A stretch of DNA of 64,000 nucleotides from Cynocephalus volans (GCF_027409185.1 NC_084469.1:99263835-99327834); one strand, 5' to 3'. Shown: positions 33,640-47,339, counted from the stretch's first letter. The notes: generated from the letters alone by a model not told the origin. Program-made: numbers and translations.

Positions 33640-36600
33640 TCTTAATTTCAATTAAAATACAATAAATAGATTTAATTAAAAATAGAACAGCTTCACAATC
33701 AATAAGGGGACAATTTTTCCTTTCTATACAATAAAACTGAAAATGGAAAGGAGAAAATTATAACTTGGATCATATTAAAATATATTAGGAGCTGCCATTC
33801 ACCAAAATATATCGGTAAAAGGCAGGGACAGAAACATCACAGAGTGGGAGAAAATATTTACGTGATATACATCCAGTAAAGAACATCAATCTGGAATATA
33901 TAAAGAATTATCAAGCAAAAAAAAATAACGAAAACCCACTTGAAAAGTGGGTAACAAACTTGAATAGACTCTACACAAAAGATGACAGACAAATGGCCCA
34001 TAAAAATTTTTTTAAAACATTTAACCTCTTTAGCTTCAGCAAAATGCTGAGAAAAACCAAGTGAGATACTCTTATATACACAAGGTTAGCTAAAATGAAA
34101 CAGACAGCAATACCAGGTGCTGCCAAGGTTGTGGAGCAATAGGACCATTTATGTAAGGCTAGTAGGAGTTTAAATTGGTATAAGCACTTTGGAGAACTGT
34201 TTGACAGTCCCTGTTAAAGCTGTATACATATCTACCCTGTTCCCTGCACATAAATAATGCCAACATGTGTACATGTGCCCAGCACAATCGTGTTCTAGTG
34301 GTCACAGAACCTGGAGTCATAACAGTACTGGGCTGGAAACAAACCAAATAATCAGTAGGAGAATAGATAAAGGGTGGTATCTACACCAGTGGAACTCCAC
34401 ACAGCAATAAGAATTCACATATAACAGCTGCCATCATATTAGGGAGAAATCTCACACACCTAGTGTTCATCCACACCCAAGACATCGGCTACCCCAGCAA
34501 AACTAACCTGTGGTGCTGTCACAAGGGAGGGTGCCTTGTGGGAGCCAGGACAGCGTGGCAGAAAAAGGCCCCTCTGGGATGAAGCTGATATTCTGTTCAT
34601 TCATTGTGCTGCTGAGCACATGAGTGTGTTTAGTTTGTGAAGTTCATGGAGATGGATGTGTCTGATTTCTTTTGGGGGGGGCGAGCAGCTGACTGGTATA
34701 GGGATCCGAACCTGTGACCTTGGTGTTATGCATGACAACAATAATACAAAAGGTAAGAAAAGGTAAAAAGGGAAATTAAATGCATACTGAGGTATTGACA
34801 CTTGAAGGAAGGTGGCAAACTAATTATTTTTATTAGACTGTATTAAATAAGGATTCATGATTTCATCATCAGTGTAACTTCATGAAGATTTGTATATTAT
34901 TATACCCAACAAGTTTATAAAGAGAACAGAAAATAAATAAAAGTATTTAATTGGAAAAAGTTAAGCAAAGAATCATAAAAATAAGAAAACAATTCCATTT
35001 ACAGCAGCAAAACGAATAAAGTACTTAGAAACAAATGTAATCGAGGAGTCAAAAATCTTGTATATTGAAAACTACAAAACAGTGCTGAAAGAAATTGAAA
35101 ACACAAACAAATAGAAAGACATTCAGTGCTCGTGAATTGAAAATTTTAATATCGTTAAGATGTCAACACTACTCAAAACAACGTACAGATTCAATGCAGT
35201 CGAAACCCCAATGGTGTTCTTTTTTTACAGGAGTAGAAAAATACATCCTAAAATCATATGGAATCTCCAGGAACCCCAAAGAACCCAAAAAAGCTGGAAA
35301 ATGAGCAAAGTTGGAGGTTTCACATTACCTGATTTTAAAATTGCAAAGCTACAGAAATCATAACAGTGTGGTAGTGGTATAAAGACAGACATATAGACGA
35401 ATAGAATAGAGAGCCCAGAAATAAACCCTCACATATACGATTAAATGACTTTGACAAGATTGCCAAGACCATTTAACGTGGGGAAGACAGTGTCTTCAAC
35501 AAATAATGTTGGAAAACTGGACAGGCACATATGAAGAGAAAACGCCACTGGAAACTTATCTTCCACCACACACAAAGGTATACCACACACAAAAATGAAT
35601 TCAACGTGGACCAAACACCTAAACATGAGGCTAAAACATTTTTTAAAATAAGGGGAAAAGCCCATGATTTTTGGTATGGCAATGATTTCTTAGATATGAT
35701 CACAAAAGCTAGACAAGAAAAGAAGCAAAAGACTTGTTGGCTTTATAAAAATTAAAAACTTTTGTACATCAAAGCACGATATCAGTGAAATGAAAATGCA
35801 ATCCATGAAATGGAAGGAAACATTTACAAGACATACATCTAATAAGGGAAAGATATCCAGAATCTGTAAAACACTCCTACCACAGTAACAAGAAAAACCC
35901 AATTTAAAAACAGGCAAGAGAGCTGAAAAGACATTTCTCTAAAGAAGATCTGCAAATGGCCAATAAATGCATGAAAAAATGCTCAACATCACTGATCATC
36001 GGGGAGATGCAAATCAAAACCACAGTGAGATACCATGCCACACTCATGAAAATGGCAATTATCATACCGGCCAGCCGTCCTCATTAATTAGTTAATTAAT
36101 TGGTTTAATGGTTATTATGTTTAATAAAAGAAAAAGCCAGAACATAACGAGGATTGCTGAGGCTGTGGACAAATTAAAATCTTTGTGCATTGTCTGTGGG
36201 AATATAAAATGGAGATATCTCAAAAAATTAAACGTAGAATTATCCTATGATCCAGCACTTCTATGTCTGGCTATATTCCCAAGAACATGAGAGTGGGAAC
36301 TTGAATAGATTTTTGTATACTCGTGTTTATAGCAGTCTTATTGACAGTAGCAAAATTTGGAAGCAACCATCTGTCCATCAACAGATGAGTGTTTAAATAA
36401 AACGTGGTTCACCCATACGATGGGATATTATTCATCCTTTAAAAGGAGGGAAATTCTGACCCATGCTATGACATGATAAAGCTTGTGGATGTTATGCTCA
36501 GCGAAATAAGGAAGACGCAAAAGGACAAACACTGTGTGAGTCCACTCATATGAGGTTTCTAGAGTCGTCAGATCCACAGAGACAGAAAGTAGAATGGTGG

Positions 36601-36790
36601 GTGCTGGGGCTGGGGAGGGGGATGGGGAGTGGGTGTTTCATGGGGACAGAGTTTCAGTTTGGGAAGATGAGAAAGTTCTGGAGGTGGATGGTACTGATGG
36701 TTGCACAGCCATGTGAATGTGCTTCATGCCACAGAAGTTTACCCTTAAAATGATTAGAATAGTAAATTTTATGTTATGCATGTTCTCTCA
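33640..36790 (+). mobile_element. Old sense L1, ORF2 second half and 3' end, decayed
   Basis: Pieces of ORF2 run in order: AGCAGCAAAACGAATAAAGTACTTAG (35,000), the ATCGTTAAGATGTCAACACTACTC block (35,150), GGAGGTTTCACATTACCTGA (35,310), then CTGGCGAGG-equivalent and end-of-ORF2 blocks near 36,120-36,480, and a G-rich 3'-UTR to about 36,790. All frames are broken. SINE scraps lie at 34,683-34,730 (antisense) and 36,066-36,085. About 33,210-33,640 upstream is unassigned. Confidence 0.75.
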
Positions 36791-37244
36791 CATTTTAAAA
36801 ATAAATAAAGAACCATAGAGAAAAATTATGCAAGTTTAAAAAATGAGAACACGAAAGATGAGTGAAATAATATCATTTCTATCAGTAATTACATGCAATG
36901 TAAATGCACAAAGAATTAATTTTGGTAACAAATTTTTAAGCTCTTTTTTTAAGTTCAAATATTTTTAAGCTCAAATTTTTAAGTTCTTTTACTGATGGAC
37001 ATTTGACCTGTTTGTAATTTTCCTTATTAAAACCAGTGTTGTGTGAAAACTCATGTACAGAGAAACTTTTCATCCTATTTCTGTAGAATTTATTCCAAGA
37101 CCTCAAAATAGTGGAACTTAAAGAAAACATATTTAAAATTTTATAGCGGGATGAATGGTAAGAGGTTGGTTGATGGACACAGAACAGCTAGAGAGGAAGT
37201 TGTACTGGTGTATAGTCGAGCTAGGCTTCTATTTCTTGGGGGGG

Positions 37245-37975
37245 GGGTGTTGTTGTTTGGTTGGTTTGGGTTATGAATATTCATGAGATACAAAGCTGAT
37301 TGTCACCCCTCGTGCCCATGATGTGAGAAACATATTCATACTGGCAGCATACCCATTACCACAAATTGCATTTGTGCCCGGTGTCCCCCACCCAATTATC
37401 CCCAACCTCCCTCCCCCTCCCCCCTTCCCCCCCACTCCACTTTGTAGCCCAAGGAATGTTCTCTCCCTCTGCAAGTCCAACGCACCACTGTGGTCTTTCT
37501 TTCCTGCCTTCCTTTCTCTCTTAGCTCCCAGATGTGAGTGAGCACATGCGGTATTTATCCCTCTGTGCTTTGCTTACATGACTCAACATAAGCTTCTCCA
37601 GGTTCATCCACGTTGTTGCATATGGGAGAATTTCATTCTTTTTTATGGCAACCTAAATGTCCATCGATGGATGATTGGGTAAGGAAACTGTGGTATATCT
37701 ACACCGTGGAATATTACTCTGACATAAGAATAATTTACTGCATGTTCTCAAATGACAAGAAGAGAGGAAACCAAATGTCCTCATCAGAAAGAAATGATTA
37801 ACTTTTGTAATGACAGTATGCTAATTAACCTTATTTCCTCATCACATGTAGTATACGTGTATTGACATACAATTCTGTATCCCACAAATGTGTATAATCA
37901 ATTTGTTTCAATAAAAATAAAATAAAATATACAGTTTGCTACCTCAAAAAAAGATAAAATAAAATAAAATATTTA
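37245..37975. mobile_element. Two abutting L1 3' pieces in opposite orientation
   Basis: 37,245-37,645 is antisense L1 3'-UTR and ORF2 end, the same region as 22,250-22,640. At 37,646 it switches to sense L1 (AATGTCCATCGATGGATGATTGG), which runs to CAATAAAAATAAAATAAAAT at 37,925. The antisense part includes 3'-UTR downstream of the sense start, so simple twin priming does not explain it. Confidence 0.75.
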
Positions 37976-38133
37976 TAGGAACAGCAAATACCATACGCAC
38001 ATACATGCTTGCATTTAAAATTTTTTCATCTACCCACATTGTCTAACAGTGTCAATAACCCCACATTCTGTGTTTCTTTGAAAGGCTTAGGAATCGCTCA
38101 AATCTCATGGATGTGAGAAAGGATGTCTCCTAT

Positions 38134-38837
38134 AAATGCTGGCGAGGTTGCGGAGAAAAAGGAACTCTCATACATTGTTGGTGGGACTGCAAAATGGTGC
38201 AGCCTCTATGGAAAATGGTATGGAGGCTCATCAAACAATTGCAGATAGATCTGCCATATGACCCAGCTATCCCACTGCTGGGAATATACCCAGAGGAATG
38301 GAAATCATCAAGTCGATGGTATACCTGTTCCCCAATGTTCATTGCAGCACTCTTTACAATAGCCAAGAGTTGGAACCAGCCCAAATGTCCATCATCGGAT
38401 GAGTGGATACGGAAAATGTGGTGTATCTACACAATGGTATACTACTCAGCTATAAAAAAGAATGAAATACTGCCATTTGCAACAACATGGATGGACCTAG
38501 AGAGAATTATATTAAGTGAAACAAGTCAGGCACAGAAAGAGAAATAACACATGTTCTCACTTATTGGTGGGAGCTAAAAATAAATAAATAAATTCACACA
38601 CACACACACACTCACACACACAAAGAACCGGGGGGGAGAAGACATAACAACTACAATTCCTTGAAGTTGACATGACAAGCAAACAGAAAGGACATTGTTG
38701 GGTGGAAGTGGGGAGAGGCAGGAGGGAGGGAGGTTTCGGTAATGGGCCACAATAATCAACCACATTGTACATCGACAAAATAAAATTTAAAAAAAAAAAA
38801 AGAATATGTCAACCCCGCAAAAAAAAAAAAGAAAAAA
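38134..38837 (+). mobile_element. Young 5'-truncated L1 insertion
   Basis: A perfect 18-bp duplication (AGAAAGGATGTCTCCTAT) lies at 38,116-38,133 and 38,838-38,855. The insert starts in the ORF2 C-terminal Cys/His motif ([18 protein letters not shown]) and keeps an open frame to a stop at about 38,545, then 3'-UTR with a (CA)n tract and poly(A). About 38,860-40,230 has no recognised feature. Confidence 0.95.
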
Positions 38838-40234
38838 AGAAAGGATGTCTCCTATGGTTTATGAGCTGACTAGGATATTGAATATCTTCCTCCATAAAAG
38901 GGGAATCAGATACAGAAGTCACTGCATTTTCCAGCAAGCCACAGGCTGTCTGCGTCTCAGGACAACTCTGGGACCAGGAAGAACCTGCATGGACCAGTTT
39001 TCCAAACCAGTAGCAACCTATTCATTTCTCTACCCAAATATCAGGGCATTAGTTATTCCCCCTCTGATGTCCTCATCATGAATGTTAATGTAATAAGCAA
39101 GTTGACTAACTAATTACTAATCGATTATTAAGTAATTATTAATGTAGTTTATTCATTAATGTGATTCTGTTCATGTAGTTGACCTCGCTCTCCTCTCTTC
39201 ACTTCTCTCTCCCTATTTCCCCCCTCGTCATTTCTCTCTCCCATAGAACACTTTTCTCTAAATGGCCACATATTCTAAATCCATTGTTGTCCTTCTTATT
39301 TCTTTCCCACACTAAGATTTAAACTAAATAAGGGCAGTGCCTTTGTTTAGTTAATTTCCAGATAGTGGGTTTTATAGTACAGTGCTTTAAATGTGGTATG
39401 TGCTTTATAAGTAGGTCTACTAAATAATGTTCCCTTCAACTTGGTACAACTTGAAGAAGAAAAGGGAGTGGTATTAAAAATTATGCTAGCACAACAAGAA
39501 AACTGGGATGAACGGGATCCTTTTCTATAACTATCTGCTGGAGACAGATCCCAAGTATTTCAACTGACAGGTGGACTGATTAGGTTTGCATATGAACAGA
39601 TATGCAGATTATCGTGGAGAAATAGAGGGGAAAAGATAAAGGTCAGCAGAAAAAATTTGAACTATAATAATCTATTTGCTTAAAGAATATGTATTTATAT
39701 TTGTCTTTGTGTAAAAATCTGAAAATGTCAGCAAAAGACACACATACAATATCACAGAGGCATGTTCACTGACCCAGTAAAATTTCCCTCAGGTCATTCT
39801 CAAATTTTCCTCGGTATTTGTCAAATGCGTTGAGGTTGCACTTCTAAAGAGTCTTTCCTGTTTGGTCTCAGGGTAGAAAACCAAAACCAGCCTATTTAGG
39901 AAACTTAAAAGGAATCAAACCAGAGACCCTGTCAAGATGTCTGGTTCATTTTCCTCTGCTCCCCTCTCTTAATAATTCGTTACACGTGGATAACATTCCC
40001 AATGAGATCCATTTTGAAAATAAATTAATTTATGTTATGTAAAAAAATATAAGGCAATCCTGATTTGACTGTTACAAATTGCACGCAGGGATTGATATTC
40101 AACTCTGTACCCCACAAATATGTATAAGCAATTGTTTCCATTTTAAAAAAATGAAAATATAAGGCAATATTAGAAGTCATTATTTCAGTGAATGAATAAA
40201 TTAGGCATAACAGAGGGTGAATCCGTATAACTAT

Positions 40235-42290
40235 TATTAAATTTTTACAGGATGGGAGGGTAATTCAGGGAACAGGACCCATTGGGTGGATATTGATGGA
40301 ATAAAACAGATTCTGATTGCCTTATCCTGTATCAATCGACATGCTCAAACCTCCCCCCTTGCAAACCTGTTCTATTTTTAATTCCAGAAAAAAACAATCA
40401 CATCACTTTTTCCCAACAAATCCCCTAGCTGAAGGCAAAGGTTTATGGAAGCCATACTGACAATCTTCAAGAGCTGGAAGGGACTCATATGTCTTTTGAC
40501 AGAGAATGAACTTACAAACTGTGACCAGCCCTATAATCTGATACTACTCAGTAGTAAATGAGATGGGTTTGGGGTTTTTATACTTGATTCAGTAGTAACT
40601 GTGCAAATGTAACCGTGCAGTAAAGACCTAATTGAGTTCGGTTGCTATCCAATCAGTGAGACAAAAGTTGTGCCAGGAAAAAAGATTTTATTACAGCCAG
40701 GAGAACGATATCAGGGAGGGAAGAAATGCAGGTGTGTGCAAAGAGGTGGGGGAGGGGGTGTCATGGGATTAGCAGATGGATTGAGTCAAATGTCAGGACT
40801 CCATGATGGACAGGGTCTCTGGCATCAGGCAGTCTGTGGTCAGTGGTATTTTCTAAGGAAAAATTCAAAAACAGGAATCTCAGCCAAGCCATCATTGGGA
40901 CATTAAAATACCCAGGTTGGACCCCTGACTAATGTATGTGTATAATGCAATCTTCTTTAAGCAGGAGCATAGGTTAATAATCAGCTTGGCTTGTCTTTGG
41001 AGAATCTTTGTTCACAAAGATCCATTAGGAAAGCAGGAGAGACAGAAGGGAGACCTAGCTCTGTTTCTTAACCCTTAAGTATACAGGAGCTATGTAAATG
41101 AGCAAAAAGAAGAAAAATAATGCTTTTAAGAGAGATCCTTATGGGGGCGCAGTTTCACAAATTCAATTCTAAAAACAGACTTGATTCCAATGTTGGAACA
41201 TTGAAAAACTGGAAAAATTTGGCTTTGTGAAACTTACCTCTGGGGACTGTAACTCTTAGAAAATCTGTGTACACAACTAGCATATCTGATCAAATTCAAC
41301 TTTGCAATTGGGATGTGCTGTAACTGTGAAATGAAAACTGGACTTTGAATTTGAGATGATCAAAAAATAGAATCTATCTTCTTCATGATTATGATGTGCA
41401 TTATATTTGTAAGGATTATAGTTGAAGTTTCTGGGTTAAATTAAAACGTTATAAATAAAGTGAGCTTTATATGTTTTTGTTTACCATCCTTAATGGGTTG
41501 TCCATAAATAGACATTGCTCTGCAGTAAATTTGAAGGGGAATGACCAGACTAAAGCCATCTCAAAGACTCAGACTTACTGAGGAGTTTTCAAAGAGAGGG
41601 GTGAGGGAGTGGAATGTGGGAAATGAAAAGCAGGAGGGAGTGGGACATGAGCCACGGGAGCTCCATGAAAGGAGCCAGGTGCAAGGTCTTGCCAAGGCTC
41701 CGTCTGGTTTCTGTTCCCGTCCTTGCTGTTATCTCAGGGTCCTGCGGGAGGGTGGAATCAGCACAGCTTTACCGATGTCTTCTTTGATTTCTCAGGGTCT
41801 CGATAGTCTGTGCACGTCTGCAAGTTTGCAGCTCCAGGCAGGCTGGAAAACAACTTTACACTTACGTAAATAATGTCATCTTGCCCCATAACCAAGTTTT
41901 AAAATATCAAATAACCATGGGAAAAGAGGGAACTCAGAGAAAAAAAAATCTGTGTCCTTTTAAAATGTTTTTACAGCCCATGCAGTTTTAAGTCCCAACA
42001 TGGCTTCAGTCCTGCTCATTCCAACAACCTGGGTGTCACAAAATGAATATCACTATTGTGTAATTTCTACAGGTTGGAGTGTTCCTCAGGGAACAGGTCC
42101 AGTTGGATGGATTTTGATGGGATTGGGCTGGCTCTAACTGCATTATCCTCTGTTGATTCAGTTATGCTTCAACCTCCCCCCCTTACAAGCCCCTCCTATT
42201 TTTAATACCAGGAGCCACCAATCCCATCTGCCCTTGTCCTCATAACTCCTGGCTCCACCTCTTTTAAGGACACCTGGAGGATTTCCCCAG
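40235..42290 (+). mobile_element. Possible old LTR-type element bounded by diverged direct repeats
   Basis: Two related ~170-bp blocks occur 1.8 kb apart (about 40,240-40,400 and 42,070-42,230): each has CAGGGAACAGG, TTGG(G/A)TGGAT(A/T)TTGATGG, CTTCAACCTCCCCCCTT-type pyrimidine tract and CTATTTTTAAT. They could be paired LTR pieces. No retroviral reading frame is seen between them. Confidence 0.35.
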
Positions 42291-42484
42291 GAGCTCCCTC
42301 TGGCAGAATCGCATTGCACCTGCCTCAGGCCAATGGAACATGTCTGCTCTCCCCTAGCTCTCTGTGGAACCAGCTTTGGGGTTCACACTTCTCCCTCCAG
42401 GAAAGTGAAGAACCGAGGGACCCACAGGAAATACTTGCAGGAGATACACAAGACTGGCATTTGCTGACACAGAAAAACCAGAGA

Positions 42485-44940
42485 ACCTTTAGAACACGGA
42501 AGGGGTGTGGGCAGAGCATGACTCCGATGCTGAGAGGCCCAGTTTTGGAGGCAAAAGGCCCGCGACTACTCCACACACATCACCCTCATCAACTCAGGGC
42601 TCCAAAAAGTCACGGCAGAGAACGCGGAGTTGCAAGAATCAGATGACAAAGAGACACCTGCTCTTTAGCAGGATGACCTTCCTAAAGATTTCAGGCCACA
42701 GAAATTTAAAACAAGTGGCAATTTTCAGTCCAGTCAGAAAGGTTTTGCAGGAGGAACCACCTCTTTTCTGGACTTTGGCAGCTGGGAAAGACACACAAAA
42801 GGAATTGGACAGAAGCTTCTTCAGAAAATGGGCTACGTTCCTGGAAGGGGCCTTGGGAAGAATGCACGAGATATCCTGAACCCGGCCAGAGCCAAACAGA
42901 GAAAGGGAAAAGGAGCTGTGGGGGCTTATGGCTCCGGGAGTACCACTCAGTCCCTGCAAGACTTCCCCGTGGTTGACTCAGAACAGGAAGCCAGAGAGGA
43001 GTTTCAGAAGGAGGTGAGCCAATGGAGGAAAGGCTCAAGCAGAAGCAAGACGAAGCCCAAATACTCTTCCAGGACAGTGGAAGCGTTGAAGGCCCAGGGC
43101 GGGATTAGCATGAAGCTCACCCCTCCCCAGAAGGAGCTATCTCAGGTCAAGGTCATAGACATGACAGGCTGGCAGCAGAAGGTCTATTACGGGTATAGAC
43201 AGATCAGCCACCGACACAGCGTCCCCGACCGCAGGCTGCCCCTGCAGTGCCAACAGCCACCACAGCCCGGCAAAGAGGCCACGGACCTGGGTTTCACACT
43301 GCCCAAGCTGGAGCCCAACCTGCAGCTGCTCATTGACTGCACAGAGCAGGAGATCATCCAGAACCACTGGCAGCTGCAGTACAAGCGGGACATTGTGATG
43401 TGATCAACCTCTTCCATGAGCTGGAGAAGACTCGAGGTCTTGTTCCATGAGGAGTGGGCCATCTCCAACCTCAGCAAGGTCCTGGAGATGGTGAAGCAGT
43501 GTGAGCGGTGGGTGCAGCCCAACTGCAGCAGCCCCCTCACCCTGGACAAGTGTGCCCAAGTCTTCCAAACCCTCCAGATGAGTCCGACGAGGATCAGAGG
43601 ACGTTGGACCACATGGACCTCACCATGGCCATCAGCTATCTGCTCGTGAAGGAGTACTTACAGGAGTGGGATCCCCTCTGAGACCGCACTTATGGAACCG
43701 AGACCATCTCCAAGTGGAAAAGCCTCCTGGAGAATGACCGGCTCTTGTGCCTCGGTGGGCAGAACCCCTCAACACACTCCTTTCACAGGTTGATATGGGA
43801 AGTCTGGATGCCTTTGGTTCGAAATAGTGTCACTCAGTGGCAGCCAAGAAACTGCAAGCTGATGGCGGACTTTCTGGAGAGCTGGGTGAACCTTATTCCA
43901 GTGTGGATTTTAGAGAACATACTAGACCAACTCATCTTCCCCAAACTGCAGAAGGAGGTGGAAAAGTGGGACCCACTGATGGACACTGTTCCCATCCACT
44001 CTTGTTCCACCCGTGGCTGCCCCTCAAGCTGATGTGACTGGAGCCACTTTGTGCCCTCCTCTTGTAGAGTCCAGCACCCTGCACAAGTGGCACCCCAGTG
44101 ACTCCTCCACCAAGCTCCTCCTCCAGCCCTGGAAAGAAGTCTTCACCCCTGGTTCCTGGGAAGCATTCATGGTCAACAAGCATTCATAGTGCCCAAACTG
44201 GGATGTGTCTTTGTGAGTTAATCATTAACCCCCACCAGCAGCACATGGATGCTTTCTATTGGGTGATGGACTGGGAAGGGATGATCTCCGTCTCCAGCCT
44301 GCTGGGGCTTCTGGAAAAGCACTGCTTCCCCAAGTGGCTTCAGGTGCTGCATTCCTGGCTCAGTAACAGCCCCAGTTATGAAGAGGTCACCAAGTAGTAC
44401 TTGGGTTGGAAATCCATGTTCTCAGACCAAGTGCTGGCACATCCATCCATCGAGAACAAATTGAATGAAGCACTTGATATGATGAACAGGGCGGTGTCCT
44501 CCAATGTTGGTGCCTCCATGCACCCAGGAGCAAGGGACAACATTGCCTATCTCATCCACACAGAGCGGAGAAAGGACGTCCAGTACCAGGTCAGGCAGGA
44601 GAGATGGGAGGCTGAAAACATGGTGCAGAAGGGCAACTGTGTGGCCACCAGCTCCATGCCCATGAACTTTAAGGACCTCATCGAGACCAAGGCCAGAGGG
44701 CACAACCTTGTCTTCACGCCCATCATTGGGAAGTGACAAGAAGGGAACCAGCTCTACACGTTTGGCTGTGTCATGATCTACATCCACCGGAGAGTGGTGT
44801 TTGTCCAGGGCAAGAAGACCTGGGTGCCCACCTCCCTGCAGAGCCTGATCAACATGGCCAAATAGAGGGTGGCAGGTCTGGAGCAGCCCAGAGACTTGAA
44901 CCTGAGAGGGACATGTGAGGAATAAACAGTATTTTAAATC
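42485..44940 (+). pseudogene. TFIP11: TFIP11 processed pseudogene
   Basis: Intronless, and collinear with TFIP11, the G-patch protein that helps release the intron lariat and dismantle the spliceosome. It begins at the WAERDSDDERPSFGGKR-like segment (42,505). The G-patch ([14 protein letters not shown]) lies at 42,810-42,875. Next come [25 protein letters not shown] at 43,140, and the C-terminal region with [53 protein letters not shown] and [11 protein letters not shown]. Breaks include a frameshift near 43,395, a deletion near 43,580, stops near 43,679 and 44,395 (W to stop in the [10 protein letters not shown] motif) and near 44,734. The final stop is at about 44,863 and AATAAA at 44,921. 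The N-terminal ~50 residues are missing. No functional protein is expected. Confidence 0.95.
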
Positions 44941-44944
44941 CTCT

Positions 44945-45520
44945 TTGAAAATATAACTTCTCTATGGAGGAGATATTCCATGTCAGGCCAGGTCACCAGG
45001 GAACGATGGAAAACAATCATGCTACTCTAGAAGTGCATCAGTCTTTATACCAAGGTCTTATACAGGATGTCATCCTGGGAACAGTACAGATGGTCTCTGA
45101 AATATGGCCGCTGCAAAGAAAGTATTTGTCTGCAGTCCTTGTATGGTGACCTTCTCTCTGGTCTCTGGTGGCAGCTTCTATGTCAATCAACACTGAACAC
45201 ATGACAGCAAGTTCAGATCAGTCGCTGGAGGCTCCTCTGTCTTGCTCCTGATGATTTGGTTCTTCTGTAGATGCCCAAGTATCTGTGGCAAGTTATTCCA
45301 GCTTTTGCACAGGAACCAGTGGGCAGAAGTGTCATTCAATATGCCCATGCACTGTGAAGTGTGACAAAAGTCAAGCTCCTCCAATCCTTTCAAAATCTGA
45401 GCAGAAATATTCAAATATCTAACTTGATAGTCACAGTAATCCCCATTCTTCTGGTTAAATTTCCATCTTACAAATTGGCTAATGGACACAAAGAATGATT
45501 ATGTATTGTAATGATGAATA
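44945..45520. other. Unassigned sequence after the TFIP11 copy
   Basis: A 100-codon minus-strand frame at 45,187-45,489 has no motif I recognise. No repeat family is evident. Confidence 0.3.
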
Positions 45521-45640
45521 AGCTAACTATCCTGATTTGACCATCACACATTGTACACAACTATTGAAAGTCATCTTTGTGACCCACAAGTATATTTAAT
45601 AAATTATCTTTAAAATAAATAAATTAATTAGTTAATTTAA
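45520..45640 (+). mobile_element. Old L1 3' tail
   Basis: CTAACTATCCTGATTTGACCATCACACATTGTACACAA through CCCACAAGTATATTTAATAAATT matches the L1 3'-UTR end. A related tail is at 40,055-40,150. About 45,640-46,020 has no recognised feature. Confidence 0.65.
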
Positions 45641-46029
45641 TTAAATAAATTTCTGTCTTATTTCTTGCCCCCATTATCCTTTTTAAAAAGTAAGGAATAG
45701 GATTTTGCTTTAAATGCCTTTGTGCAATAAATTGGAAGCCCCAAGGGCAGTGGGTATGGGGCAAGAAACCCCATATTTGATCATATTTGATCCTTTTCCC
45801 CTAGGGCTAGAGCAGGTCTCAGCCATGGAAGTAGTTTGCAAGGCCAATTTGCTGGCTGAATTCCCAGCAATAAGAGTTGGCTTGTCTTGCAGAATGTAGA
45901 GAAATATGAAGCTAGCAGGGCATGCATTTCTCTGAATTCCCTCTTTTCCTATGGTTATGTGATATTTTGAACCTTGGCTATGAGGCAGGATAACAACTAT
46001 GTACATGAATGTCGAGCTGTTTCTCTAGA

Positions 46030-46330
46030 CTACCTGCAGCTGTGGCCTTGCTCCTATTCCTTTCCTGAGAAGCCAAAGAAGACATCAATCAAGGTGTCAG
46101 AATAGCTATGCTGACTCCACCGGGAGCCAATCAAAATCCTGCATAACCCCAAGACCCCCCATCCTCAAAATTTACCCTATAAATGCTTATGATTCTAAGG
46201 CTTCTGGGAGTTCAGGTCACTACAGCGTTAGCTGGCCTGTTCTCCTTGGTTGGTGCCCTCCAATAAATGCTAATATTTCATGCCAAAGATCTTGCTGTGC
46301 AGATTTATTAGCTAAGCTGTGTGCAGTCAG
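46030..46330 (+). mobile_element. Putative retroviral-type LTR fragment
   Basis: A CCTATAAATGC TATA-like box at about 46,170 is followed 90 bp later by CCAATAAATGC, a poly(A) signal, in CT-rich sequence with a CCTTGGTTGGTGCCCTCC stretch. This is the promoter-to-polyadenylation order of gammaretrovirus-like LTRs. Ends and target duplications were not found. Confidence 0.4.
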
Positions 46331-46689
46331 GTGAACTCTAAGGTTCTGTAACAGTTGGACTGTAATTCTGAGAGTGAAGGAAATTAGGAAAAAACAGAGA
46401 GGTGCACTAAAATGTCACAGCTTTTTAGACACATACCCATGGAGAGAGCCCGGTATTATAAGATCACTGTCTTCAGTTAGCCCCTCATGGGTGTCCTCCT
46501 ACATGTATAAAGGTAGAATTCATCACAAGAAAGGAGAAAGAGTAGATTTCACACCCTTTTCCATCCCAGCCCCCTTTATTCCAGTACGTATCTTTGCAAC
46601 GTAGGGATAATTTTTCTGCAGAATCCTTGTCAACAACCGAGAAATAAAAAGAAACCATGAAAATAAAAAGATATACACAATGCATTATT

Positions 46690-46905
46690 TTATTTGTTTC
46701 TTTAATTTTTTTAATTGACAAAATTGCATATAGTTATCATGTACAACATGTTGCTTTGAAATATACGCGCATTGTGGAATGGCTAAACAGAGCTAATTAA
46801 CGTAGGCACTACCTCACATACTTTTCATTTGTCTGTGGTGAGAACACTTCAAGTCTACCCTTAGCAATTTTCAAGAATACAGTACATTGTTATTAATTTC
46901 TGTGC
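46690..46905 (-). mobile_element. Antisense L1 3'-UTR fragment
   Basis: TTTTTTTAATTGACAAAATTGCATATAGTTATCATGTACAACATG through CAATTTTCAAGAATACAGTACATTG is the reverse of an L1 3'-UTR. About 46,905-47,340 has no recognised feature. Confidence 0.75.
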
Positions 46906-47339
46906 AACAGATCACTAAAACTTATTCTTCCTGTCTAACAGCATATACTCAGAAATGGTGATGGAGTGGTTCACTGACTATGGAAGTCCAAACTGCAGCA
47001 TCTTTTGGCAGGGTAATTATTCATTTATTGAATAAATATGTCGGGAGGGCCTACTGTATACCATGCACTATTGAAAGCACCAGGAATGTAGATGGAATGA
47101 TATAGCACACATAGAGAAACATCAAATAAGTCAAATAAGTAAGAAAGCGTGAGCAGAGCAGGAATAAAGTCGATGGTCATGAGATCATGAATGACTGGTG
47201 GAAGTCGAGCACAGGCATTCTTTGAGGTTCTAACGTTCCTGCTGAGATCTTGACAAGACTGATCAAACTTTGTCCTTGACATAACTTACTTTGGATTGAC
47301 TAGGATAGTGAGGCTCTGAATTTTATGTAAACTTCCTGC

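Noticed and set aside
45187-45489. Possible small minus-strand gene
   Set aside because: No motif, start context or splice support; could be chance.
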